Source: Corynebacterium pelargi
Lineage (GTDB): Bacteria; Actinomycetota; Actinomycetes; Mycobacteriales; Mycobacteriaceae
Reading direction: 5' to 3'
DNA: 64,000 nt
NCBI RefSeq assembly: GCF_014635485.1
Contig: NZ_BMCX01000002.1
Coordinates: 1-64,000 of the forward strand
The first letter of the stretch is position 1. Each line of letters opens with the position of its first letter. The position numbers were made by a program, and so were the translations under genes. The notes beneath the pieces were generated by a model. The model saw nothing but the letters and a program-made list of their open reading frames with translations. It did no database searches and had not been told where the DNA came from. Shown here one piece after another: positions 16,825 through 25,839 of this stretch.

Positions 16825-19017
16825 TTGGCAGCGAACGAACATAGCAAGAACAACCAGGGGCGCCCCAAGGGCGCTTCGCAGGAAAAGCAGGGCAAGTCTT
16901 GGGTAAAGCCCACCCTGCTCACCGCCATCGCCGTGGCGATCATCGGCCCCATCGTGGCCTTCATGCTCGCCTATGTGGTGGTGGATGTGCCTGAACCAGA
17001 ACAGTTGGTGACTAAGCAGGTATCCCAGATCTACGCCTCCGATGGCGAGACTGAGATTGCGCGCATCGTCCCACCCGAAGGCAACCGCGTGGAAGTCAGC
17101 CTGAGCGATGTGCCGGATGAGACGCAAAAAGCAGTGCTGGCGGCAGAAGACCGCGAGTTCTACAACAACTCCGGTTTCTCCATCACCGGCTTTGGGCGCG
17201 CCATCTTAGGTCAGCTCCGGGGCGATGCCTCCGCCGGCGGTGGTTCCACCATCACCCAGCAGTATGTGAAGAACTCCCTGGTGGGCAATGATCACTCTTT
17301 GGTGCGTAAGGCCAAAGAGCTGGTGTATTCGGTGAAGATGGCCAATGAGTGGAGCAAGGATGAGGTGCTGCAGGCCTACCTCAACACCATTTACTTTGGC
17401 CGCAACGCCTATGGCATCGATGCTGCAGCCAAGGCCTACTTCGGTATCCCCGCCAGCGAGCTAAATACCGCGCAATCCGCGGTGCTCGCAGCCTCTATCC
17501 AGCGCCCCAGCCAGCTTGATCCCTGGACCAACCGCGAAGAAGCAGAAGCACGCTGGAACTACGTGCTCGACGGCATGGTGGAGCAGGGTTGGTTAGATCC
17601 AGCCGCACGCGGCACCATGGCCTACCCAGAGACGGTGGATCCGGCAAGCAATCAGCCCTATAACGAGGCCGATGGCCCCAATGGCTTGATTCGCAACCAG
17701 GTGCTTGCAGAGCTCGGCAGCCTCGGCATCACCGAAGATGAGGTGCAAACCCTTGGTCTGCGCATCACCACCACCATCGACACCACTGCCCAGGAGGCAA
17801 CGGTGAATGCGGTGGAAAATAACCTTGCGGGCGAGCAGGAAAACACCCGCGTGGCGTCGGTAAGCGTGGAGCCTGCAACCGGTGCCGTGCGTGCCTACTA
17901 CGGCGGCGCCGATGCCATCGGATATGACTACGCCAATGCTCCGCTGCAGGCCGGTTCTACCTTTAAGATCTTCGGCCTTGCCGCCGCGGTGCAGCAGGGC
18001 ATTCCCACCAACGCCTACTATTCTTCGGCGCCAGTGACGCTGCCTGGCGGCCACACCATTACCAACGTTGGTGGCGAATCCTGCGGTTCCTGCTCGCTGA
18101 AGCAGGCGCTGAAGAACTCCTATAACACCAGCTTCATCCGCATGCAGCAGGACCTGGAAAACACCACCCAAGACACCGCCGATATGGCTCATGCGCTCGG
18201 TGTGCCTCGTTCCCTGCCGGGCATTGAAAAGACGCTGACCGAAAACGGCGAGAAGCCTTTCGACGGCATCATCTTGGGTCAGTACCTGGTTCGTCCCCTG
18301 GATATGGCCCACGCTCTTGCCACCTTGTCCAACTACGGCGTCTACCACGATGCCTACTTCGTGCAGAAGGTAGAGACGGCCTCCGGCGAGACGCTCTACG
18401 AGCACGACGGTGGCGAAGGCCAGCGCGCCGTTTCCGAGGCTGTGGCTACCCAGGTGCTCGACGCCATGGGTCCGATTGCGGCCTTCTCTAATGGCCATGC
18501 CCTGTCTGGTCGCCCCTCGGCAGCCAAGACCGGCACCACCCAATTGGGCGATACCGGCAATAACAAAGATGCGTGGATGATCGGCTCCACCCCGCAGCTC
18601 GCCACCGCTGTGTGGGCAGGCACCGACGATAACGAGCCCCTGCTCAACGCCTGGGGCGGGCCAATGTATGGCTCGAATCTGCCCGCCGATATCTGGCAAT
18701 CGGCCATGAATGGCGCATTGGTCAATGACGACGTGGAGTACTTCAAGGATCCTGAGCCCATTGGTTGGGCATCCGGTGGCTACACCACTGGCCCGGACTA
18801 CAGCAGCAGCGGACCTGCAACGCAGACCCAGGAAGTTGCTCCTGAGACCACTACCAGCACCACCACCCCGACCACCTCGAACCAGGCACCTTCGTTGCCC
18901 GATTTGATCCCCGGCTTGGGCGATCCCGAACCGGCTAACCCCGAACCCGGGGCACCGGCTGAACCTGCGCCCGAGCAACCGGCCGAGGGCGCACCGCCGC
19001 TGCTGCCGATCTTCTAG
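16825..19017 (+). CDS. pon1: bifunctional class A penicillin-binding protein
   Basis: 730 residues. TTG at 16825 is the only start possible, since a stop lies at 16801-16803 and no earlier codon fits. A cytoplasmic polar amino end and one membrane anchor (about residues 33-55) precede a family 51 glycosyltransferase domain (AAEDREFYNNSGFSITG, GGSTITQQYVKN). The transpeptidase follows: catalytic Ser in AGSTFKIFG, SYN-type motif as SYNTS, and KTG in SAAKTGTTQ. The tail is rich in Pro, Thr and Glu. It polymerises and cross-links peptidoglycan outside the membrane. Confidence 0.94.
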   Translation: MAANEHSKNNQGRPKGASQEKQGKSWVKPTLLTAIAVAIIGPIVAFMLAYVVVDVPEPEQLVTKQVSQIYASDGETEIARIVPPEGNRVEVSLSDVPDETQKAVLAAEDREFYNNSGFSITGFGRAILGQLRGDASAGGGSTITQQYVKNSLVGNDHSLVRKAKELVYSVKMANEWSKDEVLQAYLNTIYFGRNAYGIDAAAKAYFGIPASELNTAQSAVLAASIQRPSQLDPWTNREEAEARWNYVLDGMVEQGWLDPAARGTMAYPETVDPASNQPYNEADGPNGLIRNQVLAELGSLGITEDEVQTLGLRITTTIDTTAQEATVNAVENNLAGEQENTRVASVSVEPATGAVRAYYGGADAIGYDYANAPLQAGSTFKIFGLAAAVQQGIPTNAYYSSAPVTLPGGHTITNVGGESCGSCSLKQALKNSYNTSFIRMQQDLENTTQDTADMAHALGVPRSLPGIEKTLTENGEKPFDGIILGQYLVRPLDMAHALATLSNYGVYHDAYFVQKVETASGETLYEHDGGEGQRAVSEAVATQVLDAMGPIAAFSNGHALSGRPSAAKTGTTQLGDTGNNKDAWMIGSTPQLATAVWAGTDDNEPLLNAWGGPMYGSNLPADIWQSAMNGALVNDDVEYFKDPEPIGWASGGYTTGPDYSSSGPATQTQEVAPETTTSTTTPTTSNQAPSLPDLIPGLGDPEPANPEPGAPAEPAPEQPAEGAPPLLPIF

Positions 19018-19036
19018 TATTTGAGTCACTTGCCAC

Positions 19037-19064
19037 ACGCCCTTTGCACTGCAGGGGGCGTTTT
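19037..19064 (+). terminator. terminator after pon1
   Basis: acgccc ... gggcgt stem (19037-19042 with 19056-19061) followed by tttt, 20 bases past the pon1 stop. Confidence 0.6.
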
Positions 19065-19073
19065 GGCATTAAG

Positions 19074-20303
19074 ATGCCTCAGGTGACAAAGCGAAGAGTT
19101 TGGACAGGGAAGATGGTGCTGGTAGCCATCATCTTCGGTGGGGTAGCCGGTGTGCTCTCCGGGCTTACCTATGGCCTGATGCAATGGCTCCAACACCTGA
19201 TCTGGTCCGAGCAACCAAGCTGGATCTACACCTTCTCGGTGGTGCTCATCGCTGGTGTGCTCATCGCCTGCATCAACATCAAAGCCGGCGAATTCGAGTT
19301 ACAGCAGGAAATCGAGGCCTCAGAGGATCTGCAGAGCTTCCACCGTGGCAAAGCCATGCTCATTGCCGCCGGCGCCATCGTTGCTGTGGCAGCAGGCGGA
19401 GCCATCGGACCAGAAGCCGGCCTCGTTGGCGTGGTGGGCCAACTTTCAGCCTTGGTAAATATGCGTATCACCCAAACGCGCGAGCAGGCAGTGGCTCTGG
19501 CAAAAATAGGCAATGCCGCAGCCCTAGGTTCGCTCTACGGTTCCCCACCTGCCGGTGCCACCTATGAAGACGACACCTTTGATAACCACAAAGTGGTGCC
19601 GGTCCTGGCCGCCATTGCCGGCATGGGTGGCTTCTTGCTCGTTATCAATGCCACCCCAAGCCACCACGCCAAACTGGACTTCATGGCCACCGGGGATTTC
19701 TCCATGCACCTCATGGTGCCAACGCTTTTCGCGGCAATCATCGGCGCAGCGTTTGGCCTGGGCTTTAGCGCCTTGCACCACGGCTACCAGGTGCTCAATG
19801 AGCGCATCGGGCACCCCGTTGTTAGAACCATCGGCTGGAGCATCCTGCTGGCGTTGTTGCTTGCTAGCCTTCCGCAACTTCGCTTCAGTGGCCAAGATGC
19901 CCTCGCCGATCTTGTGGCCCACCCTGGCCAAACCACAGGCCTGGCGCTTTTGGGTCTTGCTGTGGGCAAGCTCATCGCTACCATCATCACCTTGGCCGCC
20001 GGCTGGAAGGGCGGCGAATTTTTCCCACTCATGCTCATCGGCGCCTGCGCCGGTATGTGGGTTGCCGGTAGCGAATCGGGTGTGCTTGCCGCCGACCTAC
20101 TGGCTGCTACAGCCATCGCGGGTATTGGTGCAGCATTGACGGTGACGCTGCGCAAGCCTTTGACCATCGTGCTGATCCTTTTGCTTTTGGCCCATCACGT
20201 GATGGTGGCGCCCTTGCTGATCGGTGTGGGCGTGGGTTATGTGGTGCAGCTTTTCCTGCCCAACAAGCAAGACGCTGACGTGTCGGCGCTCACGGAGCGT
20301 TGA
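19074..20303 (+). CDS. ClC-family chloride channel/transporter
   Basis: 409 residues from the ATG at 19074; the frame start at 19044 would lie inside the pon1 terminator. About ten hydrophobic segments. The filter motifs are recognisable: GGAIGPEAGLVG (equivalent of GREGP with the gating Glu) and GWKGGEFFPLMLIGACAG (equivalent of GxFxP). No cytoplasmic CBS domains, as in most short bacterial members. Anion selectivity and whether it is a channel or exchanger cannot be read here. Confidence 0.85.
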   Translation: MPQVTKRRVWTGKMVLVAIIFGGVAGVLSGLTYGLMQWLQHLIWSEQPSWIYTFSVVLIAGVLIACINIKAGEFELQQEIEASEDLQSFHRGKAMLIAAGAIVAVAAGGAIGPEAGLVGVVGQLSALVNMRITQTREQAVALAKIGNAAALGSLYGSPPAGATYEDDTFDNHKVVPVLAAIAGMGGFLLVINATPSHHAKLDFMATGDFSMHLMVPTLFAAIIGAAFGLGFSALHHGYQVLNERIGHPVVRTIGWSILLALLLASLPQLRFSGQDALADLVAHPGQTTGLALLGLAVGKLIATIITLAAGWKGGEFFPLMLIGACAGMWVAGSESGVLAADLLAATAIAGIGAALTVTLRKPLTIVLILLLLAHHVMVAPLLIGVGVGYVVQLFLPNKQDADVSALTER

Positions 20304-20383
20304 TGCGCCGGTGCCTGGGCAGATGTGTAAGACTGCTGTGTAGATAATGCAGTGATCGTTGTAGAAGGAGCTGGGCTTCGCGC

Positions 20384-20569
20384 ATGTCTGATCCAGTGAT
20401 GTGGTTTACCATCGCCAGCGTCTTTTTTGGCTTCGCTCTGTTTTGTGGTGCGTTTCTTTGCTACAGCACGGGCAAATCCCAGAAGCTGACCTGGACGCTC
20501 TTTAGCGTCGCGGTGGTGTTCATTACCCTGATTCCGGTGGGGTTAGCGGTGGGTGTTTCCGCCGGATAA
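20384..20569 (+). CDS. small two-helix membrane protein
   Basis: 61 residues (MSDPVMWFTIASVFFGFALF onward) with two hydrophobic segments joined by STGKSQKL. A good ribosome site (GAAGGAG) lies upstream. It sits just before the rpsF leader on the same strand. No family recognised. Confidence 0.65.
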   Translation: MSDPVMWFTIASVFFGFALFCGAFLCYSTGKSQKLTWTLFSVAVVFITLIPVGLAVGVSAG

Positions 20570-20605
20570 ATCGACTTGGGCTTCTGAATGCGGTATCTTG
20601 GTGGG

Positions 20606-20681
20606 GTTGCTGACGCAACGACCCTCCTGCCATGCCCAATGGGGGTATGGCCGATGAAACAACGAAGAAGACCATAGGAGG
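20606..20681 (+). promoter_or_regulatory. structured leader of rpsF, S6:S18-type autoregulatory candidate
   Basis: Two stems precede rpsF: gttgc-tgac-gcaac (20606-20618), and tatgg (20646-20650) pairing with ccata (20672-20676), which encloses a loop starting CCGATGAAACAACG and ends beside the AGGAGG at 20676-20681. A CCG in such a loop is the known recognition feature of the S6:S18 leader motif in other bacteria. Assignment is by eye; covariation was not tested. Confidence 0.4.
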
Positions 20682-20692
20682 TGATGAGGTTC

Positions 20693-20980
20693 ATGCGTCA
20701 CTACGAAGTCATGATTATTCTGGATCCTTCCCAGGATGAACGCACTGTTGCCCCGTCCCTGGATAAGTTCCTGGAAATCGTCCGTAAGGACAAGGGCACC
20801 GTGGAAAAGGTGGATATCTGGGGCAAGCGTAAGCTGGCATACCCCATCGCTAAGAAGGAAGAGGGCATCTACGTGGTGCTCAACCTCAACTGCGAGTCCG
20901 CTACCGTGCTCGAGCTCGACCGTCGTTTGAACCTGAACGATGGCGTGCTGCGCACCAAGGTGCTGCGCGACGACAAGTAA
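20693..20980 (+). CDS. rpsF: 30S ribosomal protein S6
   Basis: 95 residues starting [20 protein letters not shown]. Two further in-frame starts (20681, 20684) overlap or nearly touch the AGGAGG, so 20693, 11 bases past it, is chosen. The conserved core [12 protein letters not shown] is intact. First gene of an rpsF-ssb-rplI run that lacks rpsR, which many bacteria keep here. Confidence 0.95.
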   Translation: MRHYEVMIILDPSQDERTVAPSLDKFLEIVRKDKGTVEKVDIWGKRKLAYPIAKKEEGIYVVLNLNCESATVLELDRRLNLNDGVLRTKVLRDDK

Positions 20981-21014
20981 GCCATCGAGAGCACTGAAAC
21001 CCTAAGGAAGAACA

Positions 21015-21587
21015 ATGGCTATTGGCGACGTCAATATCACCGTCGTTGGCAACATGGTTGCCGACCCTGAACTGCGCTACGGCCCGAGCGGGGCTGCGGT
21101 GGCGAATTTCCGCATCGCGTCCACGCCTCGCCGCTACGATTCTCAAAGCAATCAGTGGGTCGATGGCGATGCATTGTTCCTTCAGTGCTCCGTGTGGCGC
21201 CAGGCAGCAGAGAACGTGGCACAGACCCTAACCAAGGGCATGCGCGTGATCGTTACCGGCCGACTGAAGCAGCGCTCCTATCAAACGCGTGAAGGTGAAA
21301 ACCGCACCGTGATGGAGCTGGAAGTAGAAGAGGTCGGCCCCTCCTTGAAGTACGCCACCGCTCAGGTGGATCGTAACTCCCGCGATGGTGGAAACTTCCG
21401 CGGCGGCCAGGGTGCTAACCAGGGCAATCAAGGTGGTTTCGGTGGCGGCAACGCTGGTGGCTTTGGTGGCAACCAGGGTGCTAACCAGGGCGGCTTCGGC
21501 GGTAATCAGGCCCCGAGCAATGATCCTTGGAATAGTGCACCCCAGCAGGGTGGCTTTGCCGGAGATGACTCCGAGCCGCCGTTCTAA
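21015..21587 (+). CDS. ssb: single-stranded DNA-binding protein
   Basis: 190 residues. OB-fold domain ([50 protein letters not shown]) over about 115 residues, then a flexible Gly/Asn/Gln-rich linker with [16 protein letters not shown] repeats, and the conserved acidic tip DDSEPPF that recruits partner proteins. Coats single-stranded DNA in replication and repair. 34 bases after rpsF. Confidence 0.97.
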   Translation: MAIGDVNITVVGNMVADPELRYGPSGAAVANFRIASTPRRYDSQSNQWVDGDALFLQCSVWRQAAENVAQTLTKGMRVIVTGRLKQRSYQTREGENRTVMELEVEEVGPSLKYATAQVDRNSRDGGNFRGGQGANQGNQGGFGGGNAGGFGGNQGANQGGFGGNQAPSNDPWNSAPQQGGFAGDDSEPPF

Positions 21588-21678
21588 GCTGCGACTGGCA
21601 TAGGTTTAAAATCACGAAAACTTTTCCACCGGGGCTGTGAGTAGCAGCAGCGGTGATCATTCACGAAAGGCAGGGATC

Positions 21679-22131
21679 ATGAAGCTGATCCTCACCGCCG
21701 ATGTTGACAAGCTCGGTGTCGCTGGCGACATCGTTGAGGTCAAGAACGGCTATGGACGTAACTTCCTGCTTCCCCGCGGCCTGGCTATTGTGGCTACCCG
21801 CGGTGCTGAGAAGCAGGTTGAGGGCATCAAGCGCGCCCAGGAAGCTCGCGCCGTGCGCGACCTGGAGCACGCTAAGGAGCTCAAGGAAGAGCTGGCAAAG
21901 CTCGAAGGCGTAGAGGTTGCCGTGCGCACCTCCGAGAAGGGCAAGATCTTCGGCTCCGTGAAGTCTGATGATGTTGCTAAGGCAGTGAAGAACGCTGGCG
22001 GTCCTACCCTGGACAAGCGCGCCTTCATCGTGCCCAAGAACCTGGTGAAGTCCACTGGCGATTACTCCGTGGACGTCAAGCTGCACAGCGATGTAGAAGC
22101 CAAGGTGAACTTCAAGGTCGTTTCCGCTTAA
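21679..22131 (+). CDS. rplI: 50S ribosomal protein L9
   Basis: 150 residues from MKLILTADVDKLGVAGDIVE; the earlier in-frame start at 21637 has no family support. The amino domain has the L9 signature (GYGRNFLLPRGLA), followed by the long connecting helix and the carboxyl domain. GAAAGG precedes the ATG. A strong terminator follows and ends the operon. Confidence 0.96.
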   Translation: MKLILTADVDKLGVAGDIVEVKNGYGRNFLLPRGLAIVATRGAEKQVEGIKRAQEARAVRDLEHAKELKEELAKLEGVEVAVRTSEKGKIFGSVKSDDVAKAVKNAGGPTLDKRAFIVPKNLVKSTGDYSVDVKLHSDVEAKVNFKVVSA

Positions 22132-22197
22132 GTTTCAAGCTTGACGACGCCCACGCCCGAAAAGGCGTGCGGCCACATAGACAACAGCACGAAAAAA

Positions 22198-22226
22198 GCC
22201 TCCCCTTTAGGGGGAGGCTTTTTTCT
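22198..22226 (+). terminator. terminator of the rpsF-ssb-rplI operon
   Basis: gcctcccc-ttta-gggggaggc stem followed by tttttt, 66 bases after the rplI stop. Confidence 0.9.
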
Positions 22227-22237
22227 TAGCCACCCCC

Positions 22238-22496
22238 TGTGGATAACTTGGGGGCGTGTTTCCCCAGCTCGCAAGAAAAGTGGGGAATTTCGCTTTGTCA
22301 AACCCCCTGCTAGACCGGGTTATACACAGACCTTCAAGTGCTAGTTGAGGGTTGATCAAAGTTTATAAACAGCCCCTGAGCTGCGCGGATGCATAAAAGC
22401 CCAGGGCGGTGACGAGCTTCTTTCACAGCTTCTCCACATGGGCTGTGGAAAACTACCGGGGAAAACGCCGAAGTATCCACAGAGGCCTGTGGATAA
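22238..22496. promoter_or_regulatory. cluster of six DnaA-box-like 9-mers in a 420-bp gene-free gap
   Basis: Consensus TTATCCACA is matched perfectly at 22238-22246 (minus strand) and 22488-22496 (minus), and with one mismatch at 22320-22328 (TTATACACA), 22430-22438 (TTCTCCACA), 22444-22452 (minus, TTTTCCACA) and 22473-22481 (GTATCCACA). An AT-rich patch (gttgatcaaagtttataaac) lies at about 22350-22370. The rest of 22227-22550 holds no gene I can support. It precedes the GH15 gene and, two genes on, dnaB. Whether DnaA binds, regulates, or is titrated here is unknown. Confidence 0.65.
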
Positions 22497-22550
22497 CGTG
22501 GCGTCGACAAGCTAGCAGGGCATTCGAGCGATCGGGGGTCGTGCACCATA

Positions 22551-24425
22551 ATGGAGCACATGAATGCGCATCCAGCCCACCAAGCCGAGCGACACCTCGC
22601 CACCCCACTGGAAGACTATGCCCTGCTTTCCGACCTCCAAACAGGGCCACTAGTATCCCGCGAAGGCAGCGTGGACTGGCTATGCTTACCGCGCTTCGAC
22701 TCCCCAGCGGTGTTCACCTCCATCCTGGGCACGCCCGACGATGGACGCTGGAAACTCAGCATGCGCGGAGGACAAGTAACCCAACGACGCTACCTCGACA
22801 ACACCTTCATCCTCGAAACCATCTGGGAAACGCCCACCGGCAAAGCCCGAGTCCTGGATTATCTGCCTCCCGCCTCCGTGCAAGCAGACCTGATTCGCAG
22901 CGTGGAATGCCTCGAAGGCGAAGTCACCGTCACCCACGATCTGCGCGTGCGCTTCTCCTATGCGCGCGCCCTGCCGTGGTTTAGAAGCGCAGAGGTAGAA
23001 GAAACCGGCGAGGAAGTCCTGCTGTGTACCGCAGGCCCCGATGGCATCATGATTTCCGGCCCGAGGCTGTTTGATACAACCGAGGCCGACGAGGACCCAA
23101 CCGGCGGTGCCGTGGTGCCGCGCCTGGTGGGCGATTTCTCCCTCCGCGCAGGCGAAACCCTTGATTGGTCGCTTACCTGGTTCCCCTCCTGGCAACAGGT
23201 GCCCACCCCAGCGCAGCCGCGCCAAGCCTTCGAGCTCACCTACGATTTCTGGACCAATTGGCTGTCCAACCTTGAGGTGGACTCGCCTTGGAAGGAGCAA
23301 GTCACCCGCTCCCTACTCGTGCTTCGCGCGCTTACCCACTCCGATACCGGCGGCATCGTCGCTGCTCCCACCGCCTCCCTGCCCGAGGATTTCGGTGGTG
23401 TGCGCAACTGGGACTACCGCTACACCTGGCTGCGCGATGCCGCCTTGACGGTGGAGGTGATGGTCAGCCACGGCTTTGTCCAGGGCGCTACCGATTGGCG
23501 CAACTGGCTGCTGCGCGCCGTGGCCGGCGATGTAGAAAACCTGCAGATCATGTACGGTCTTGGCGGCGAGCGCGAACTGGCAGAACAAGAACTGCCGCAC
23601 TTAAAGGGCTATGAAAATTCCACGCCCGTGCGCATCGGCAACGGAGCCGCCGATCAGTACCAGGCCGATGTGGTGGGCGAGGTGATGCTGGCGCTTGCCC
23701 GCCTGCGTGATGCCGGATACCCCGAAGATGAATTCTCCTGGGGCCTGCAAAAACGCCTAATCGAGTACACGATTAACAATATTCACCGCAAAGACCACGG
23801 CATTTGGGAAATGCGAGGCGAGCTGCACTACTTCACCCACGGGCGGGTGATGATGTGGGCTGCTTTCAATGAGGCCATTCGCGCCGTCGAAGAACACGGC
23901 CTCGACGGGGATGCGGAGCTGTGGCGCTATCACCGCGACGCCCTCTACGACGAGATCATGGCCAGGGGCTTCAATGAGGAATTGGGTAGCTTCACCCAAA
24001 CCTACGACAACACCGAAGTAGACGCCTCCCTGTTGCAATTGCCCCACACCGGATTCATCCGCGCCGAAGATCCAAAGATGCTGGGCACGGTGGAAAAGAT
24101 CGAAAAGGAGCTTGTCGACGCCCACGGCTTTGTCTACCGCTACCGCACCGAAGGGGGCATGGACGGCATCGAGGGCGATGAGTACCCATTCTTGATCTGC
24201 ACCTTCTGGTACATCGAACAGCTCGCGGCCTCAGGCCAACTTGAACAAGCCCGCGAACGCATGTGGCAGCTCGTGGGCATCGCCAATGATCTTGGCCTGC
24301 TGGCAGAAGAATATGATCCTGCTTCGCAGCGCCTCGCAGGCAATTTCCCCCAAGCCTTCTCACACCTGTCCTTGATCCGCGCAGCAGACGCCATTGCCCG
24401 CGCCGAAGGAGCACACCTTGACTAA
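22551..24425 (+). CDS. glycoside hydrolase family 15 protein (glucoamylase/trehalase-like)
   Basis: 624 residues. An amino beta-sandwich-like part (LEDYALLSDLQTGPLVSREG, SVDWLCLPRFDSPAVF) precedes the (alpha/alpha)6 catalytic domain with VRNWDYRYTWLRDAA, the GH15 signature, and RTEGGMDGIEGDEYPFLICT near the end. Related mycobacterial proteins hydrolyse trehalose, so a trehalase role is possible; glucan hydrolysis is the alternative. No signal peptide, so cytoplasmic. Its stop overlaps the likely dnaB start by 8 bases, coupling it to dnaB, an odd partner. Confidence 0.85.
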   Translation: MEHMNAHPAHQAERHLATPLEDYALLSDLQTGPLVSREGSVDWLCLPRFDSPAVFTSILGTPDDGRWKLSMRGGQVTQRRYLDNTFILETIWETPTGKARVLDYLPPASVQADLIRSVECLEGEVTVTHDLRVRFSYARALPWFRSAEVEETGEEVLLCTAGPDGIMISGPRLFDTTEADEDPTGGAVVPRLVGDFSLRAGETLDWSLTWFPSWQQVPTPAQPRQAFELTYDFWTNWLSNLEVDSPWKEQVTRSLLVLRALTHSDTGGIVAAPTASLPEDFGGVRNWDYRYTWLRDAALTVEVMVSHGFVQGATDWRNWLLRAVAGDVENLQIMYGLGGERELAEQELPHLKGYENSTPVRIGNGAADQYQADVVGEVMLALARLRDAGYPEDEFSWGLQKRLIEYTINNIHRKDHGIWEMRGELHYFTHGRVMMWAAFNEAIRAVEEHGLDGDAELWRYHRDALYDEIMARGFNEELGSFTQTYDNTEVDASLLQLPHTGFIRAEDPKMLGTVEKIEKELVDAHGFVYRYRTEGGMDGIEGDEYPFLICTFWYIEQLAASGQLEQARERMWQLVGIANDLGLLAEEYDPASQRLAGNFPQAFSHLSLIRAADAIARAEGAHLD

Positions 24426-25824
24426 CCCCAGCTTTGACGACGACTTCTTCCCACCCGAGCCGCCGGCAGAACCAGGACCTGCGCCGCGGGCCAATACCCG
24501 CGAGGCGCGCCGCGAGCCCCAAGACATTGAGGCAGAACAATCCGTGCTCGGCGCGATCATGCTCAGCCCCCACCTGGTGGCAGACATCATCGAGCTGCTC
24601 AGCCCCGAAGATTTCTACCGCCCAGCGCACCAGATGATCTACGAGGCGATCATCGATCTCTACTCGGATAATAAAGAGATCGACGCCGTGATCGTCACCG
24701 GCCAGCTCGACCGACGCAATCAACTCGAACGCGTCGGCGGTGCACCCTATGTGCACACGCTCATTTCTTCGGTGCCCACCTCCTCCAATGCCCGCTACTA
24801 CGCCGAATTGGTGGCGGAAAAGGCGCTGCTGCGCCAATTGGTGCACGCCGGTACGCGCGTGGCCCAAATGGGCTATGAGGGCACCGAGGGCCAAGAGGTT
24901 GAGCAAGTGATCGACTTGGCTCAGCAAGAAGTCTTCCGCATTTCCAAGAAGAACAAGACCACCGACTACAAGGCCTTGGCGGATATTTCCGAATCCACCA
25001 TGAAGATGATCGAGGAGATCGACTCTCAAGGTGGACTGGCCATGGGCGTGCCCACAGGATTTAGCGACCTGGACAAGCTCACCAACGGCCTCCACGGCGG
25101 GCAGATGATCATCGTGGCCGCCCGCCCCGGTGTGGGTAAATCCACCCTCGCGCTCGACTTCGTGCGCTCTTGCACCATCAAACAAAACAAAGCAGCGGTG
25201 GTGTTCTCCCTGGAAATGAGCTCCGAGGAAATCGCCATGCGCTTGTTCTCTGCAGAAGCGGAAGTCAAGCTGGCCGATATGCGCGGCGGCCACCTCAACC
25301 AAGAACAGTGGAATCGCCTCGTCGACCGTGTCGGGCGCATCGACCAAGCCCCGCTGTTTATCGACGATTCCGCCAACCTCACCATGATGGAGATCCGCGC
25401 GAAGGCCAGAAAGCTCAAACAAGACCACGATATTCAACTCATCATTGTGGACTACTTGCAGCTCATGAGCTCAGGTAAGCGCGTGGAATCACGCCAGCAG
25501 GAAGTTTCCGAATTCTCCCGCCAGCTCAAACTGCTGGCCAAGGAACTCGACGTGCCCCTGGTTGCCATCTCGCAGCTCAACCGTGGCCCAGAATCACGTA
25601 CCGATAAACGCCCCCAGGTAGCCGACCTGCGTGAATCGGGTTCGCTGGAGCAGGACGCCGACATGGTCATGCTCCTCTATCGCCCCGACTCTCAAAACAC
25701 CGAAGATGAGCGCGCCGGCGAAGCCGACATCATCTTGGCTAAACACCGTGGCGGCCCTATCGGCACCGTGTCCGTGGCACACCAACTGCACTTCTCGCGC
25801 TTTGTGAATATGCCCCGCGGCTAG
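24418..25824 (+). CDS. dnaB: replicative DNA helicase
   Basis: 468 residues from the TTG at 24418, chosen because AAGGAG lies 6 bases upstream; a TTG at 24394 is also open. Amino primase-binding domain (DIEAEQSVLGAIML, FYRPAHQMIYEAI), then the RecA-like motor with Walker A ARPGVGKSTLALDF (Lys near residue 241), Walker B LIIVDYLQLM, and RESGSLEQDADMVMLLYR. No intein. The hexamer unwinds DNA at the fork. Read through from the GH15 gene, downstream of the DnaA-box cluster. Confidence 0.96.
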   Translation: MTNPSFDDDFFPPEPPAEPGPAPRANTREARREPQDIEAEQSVLGAIMLSPHLVADIIELLSPEDFYRPAHQMIYEAIIDLYSDNKEIDAVIVTGQLDRRNQLERVGGAPYVHTLISSVPTSSNARYYAELVAEKALLRQLVHAGTRVAQMGYEGTEGQEVEQVIDLAQQEVFRISKKNKTTDYKALADISESTMKMIEEIDSQGGLAMGVPTGFSDLDKLTNGLHGGQMIIVAARPGVGKSTLALDFVRSCTIKQNKAAVVFSLEMSSEEIAMRLFSAEAEVKLADMRGGHLNQEQWNRLVDRVGRIDQAPLFIDDSANLTMMEIRAKARKLKQDHDIQLIIVDYLQLMSSGKRVESRQQEVSEFSRQLKLLAKELDVPLVAISQLNRGPESRTDKRPQVADLRESGSLEQDADMVMLLYRPDSQNTEDERAGEADIILAKHRGGPIGTVSVAHQLHFSRFVNMPRG

Positions 25825-25839
25825 CTGGGGGAGGGCTGG

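Noticed and set aside
17593..19038. 481-codon open frame antisense to pon1
   Set aside because: It mirrors pon1 codon structure in GC-rich DNA, lacks family motifs, and pon1 itself is certain.
24055..25437. 460-codon open frame antisense to dnaB
   Set aside because: Shadow of dnaB; His/Arg/Gly-rich composition without domains.
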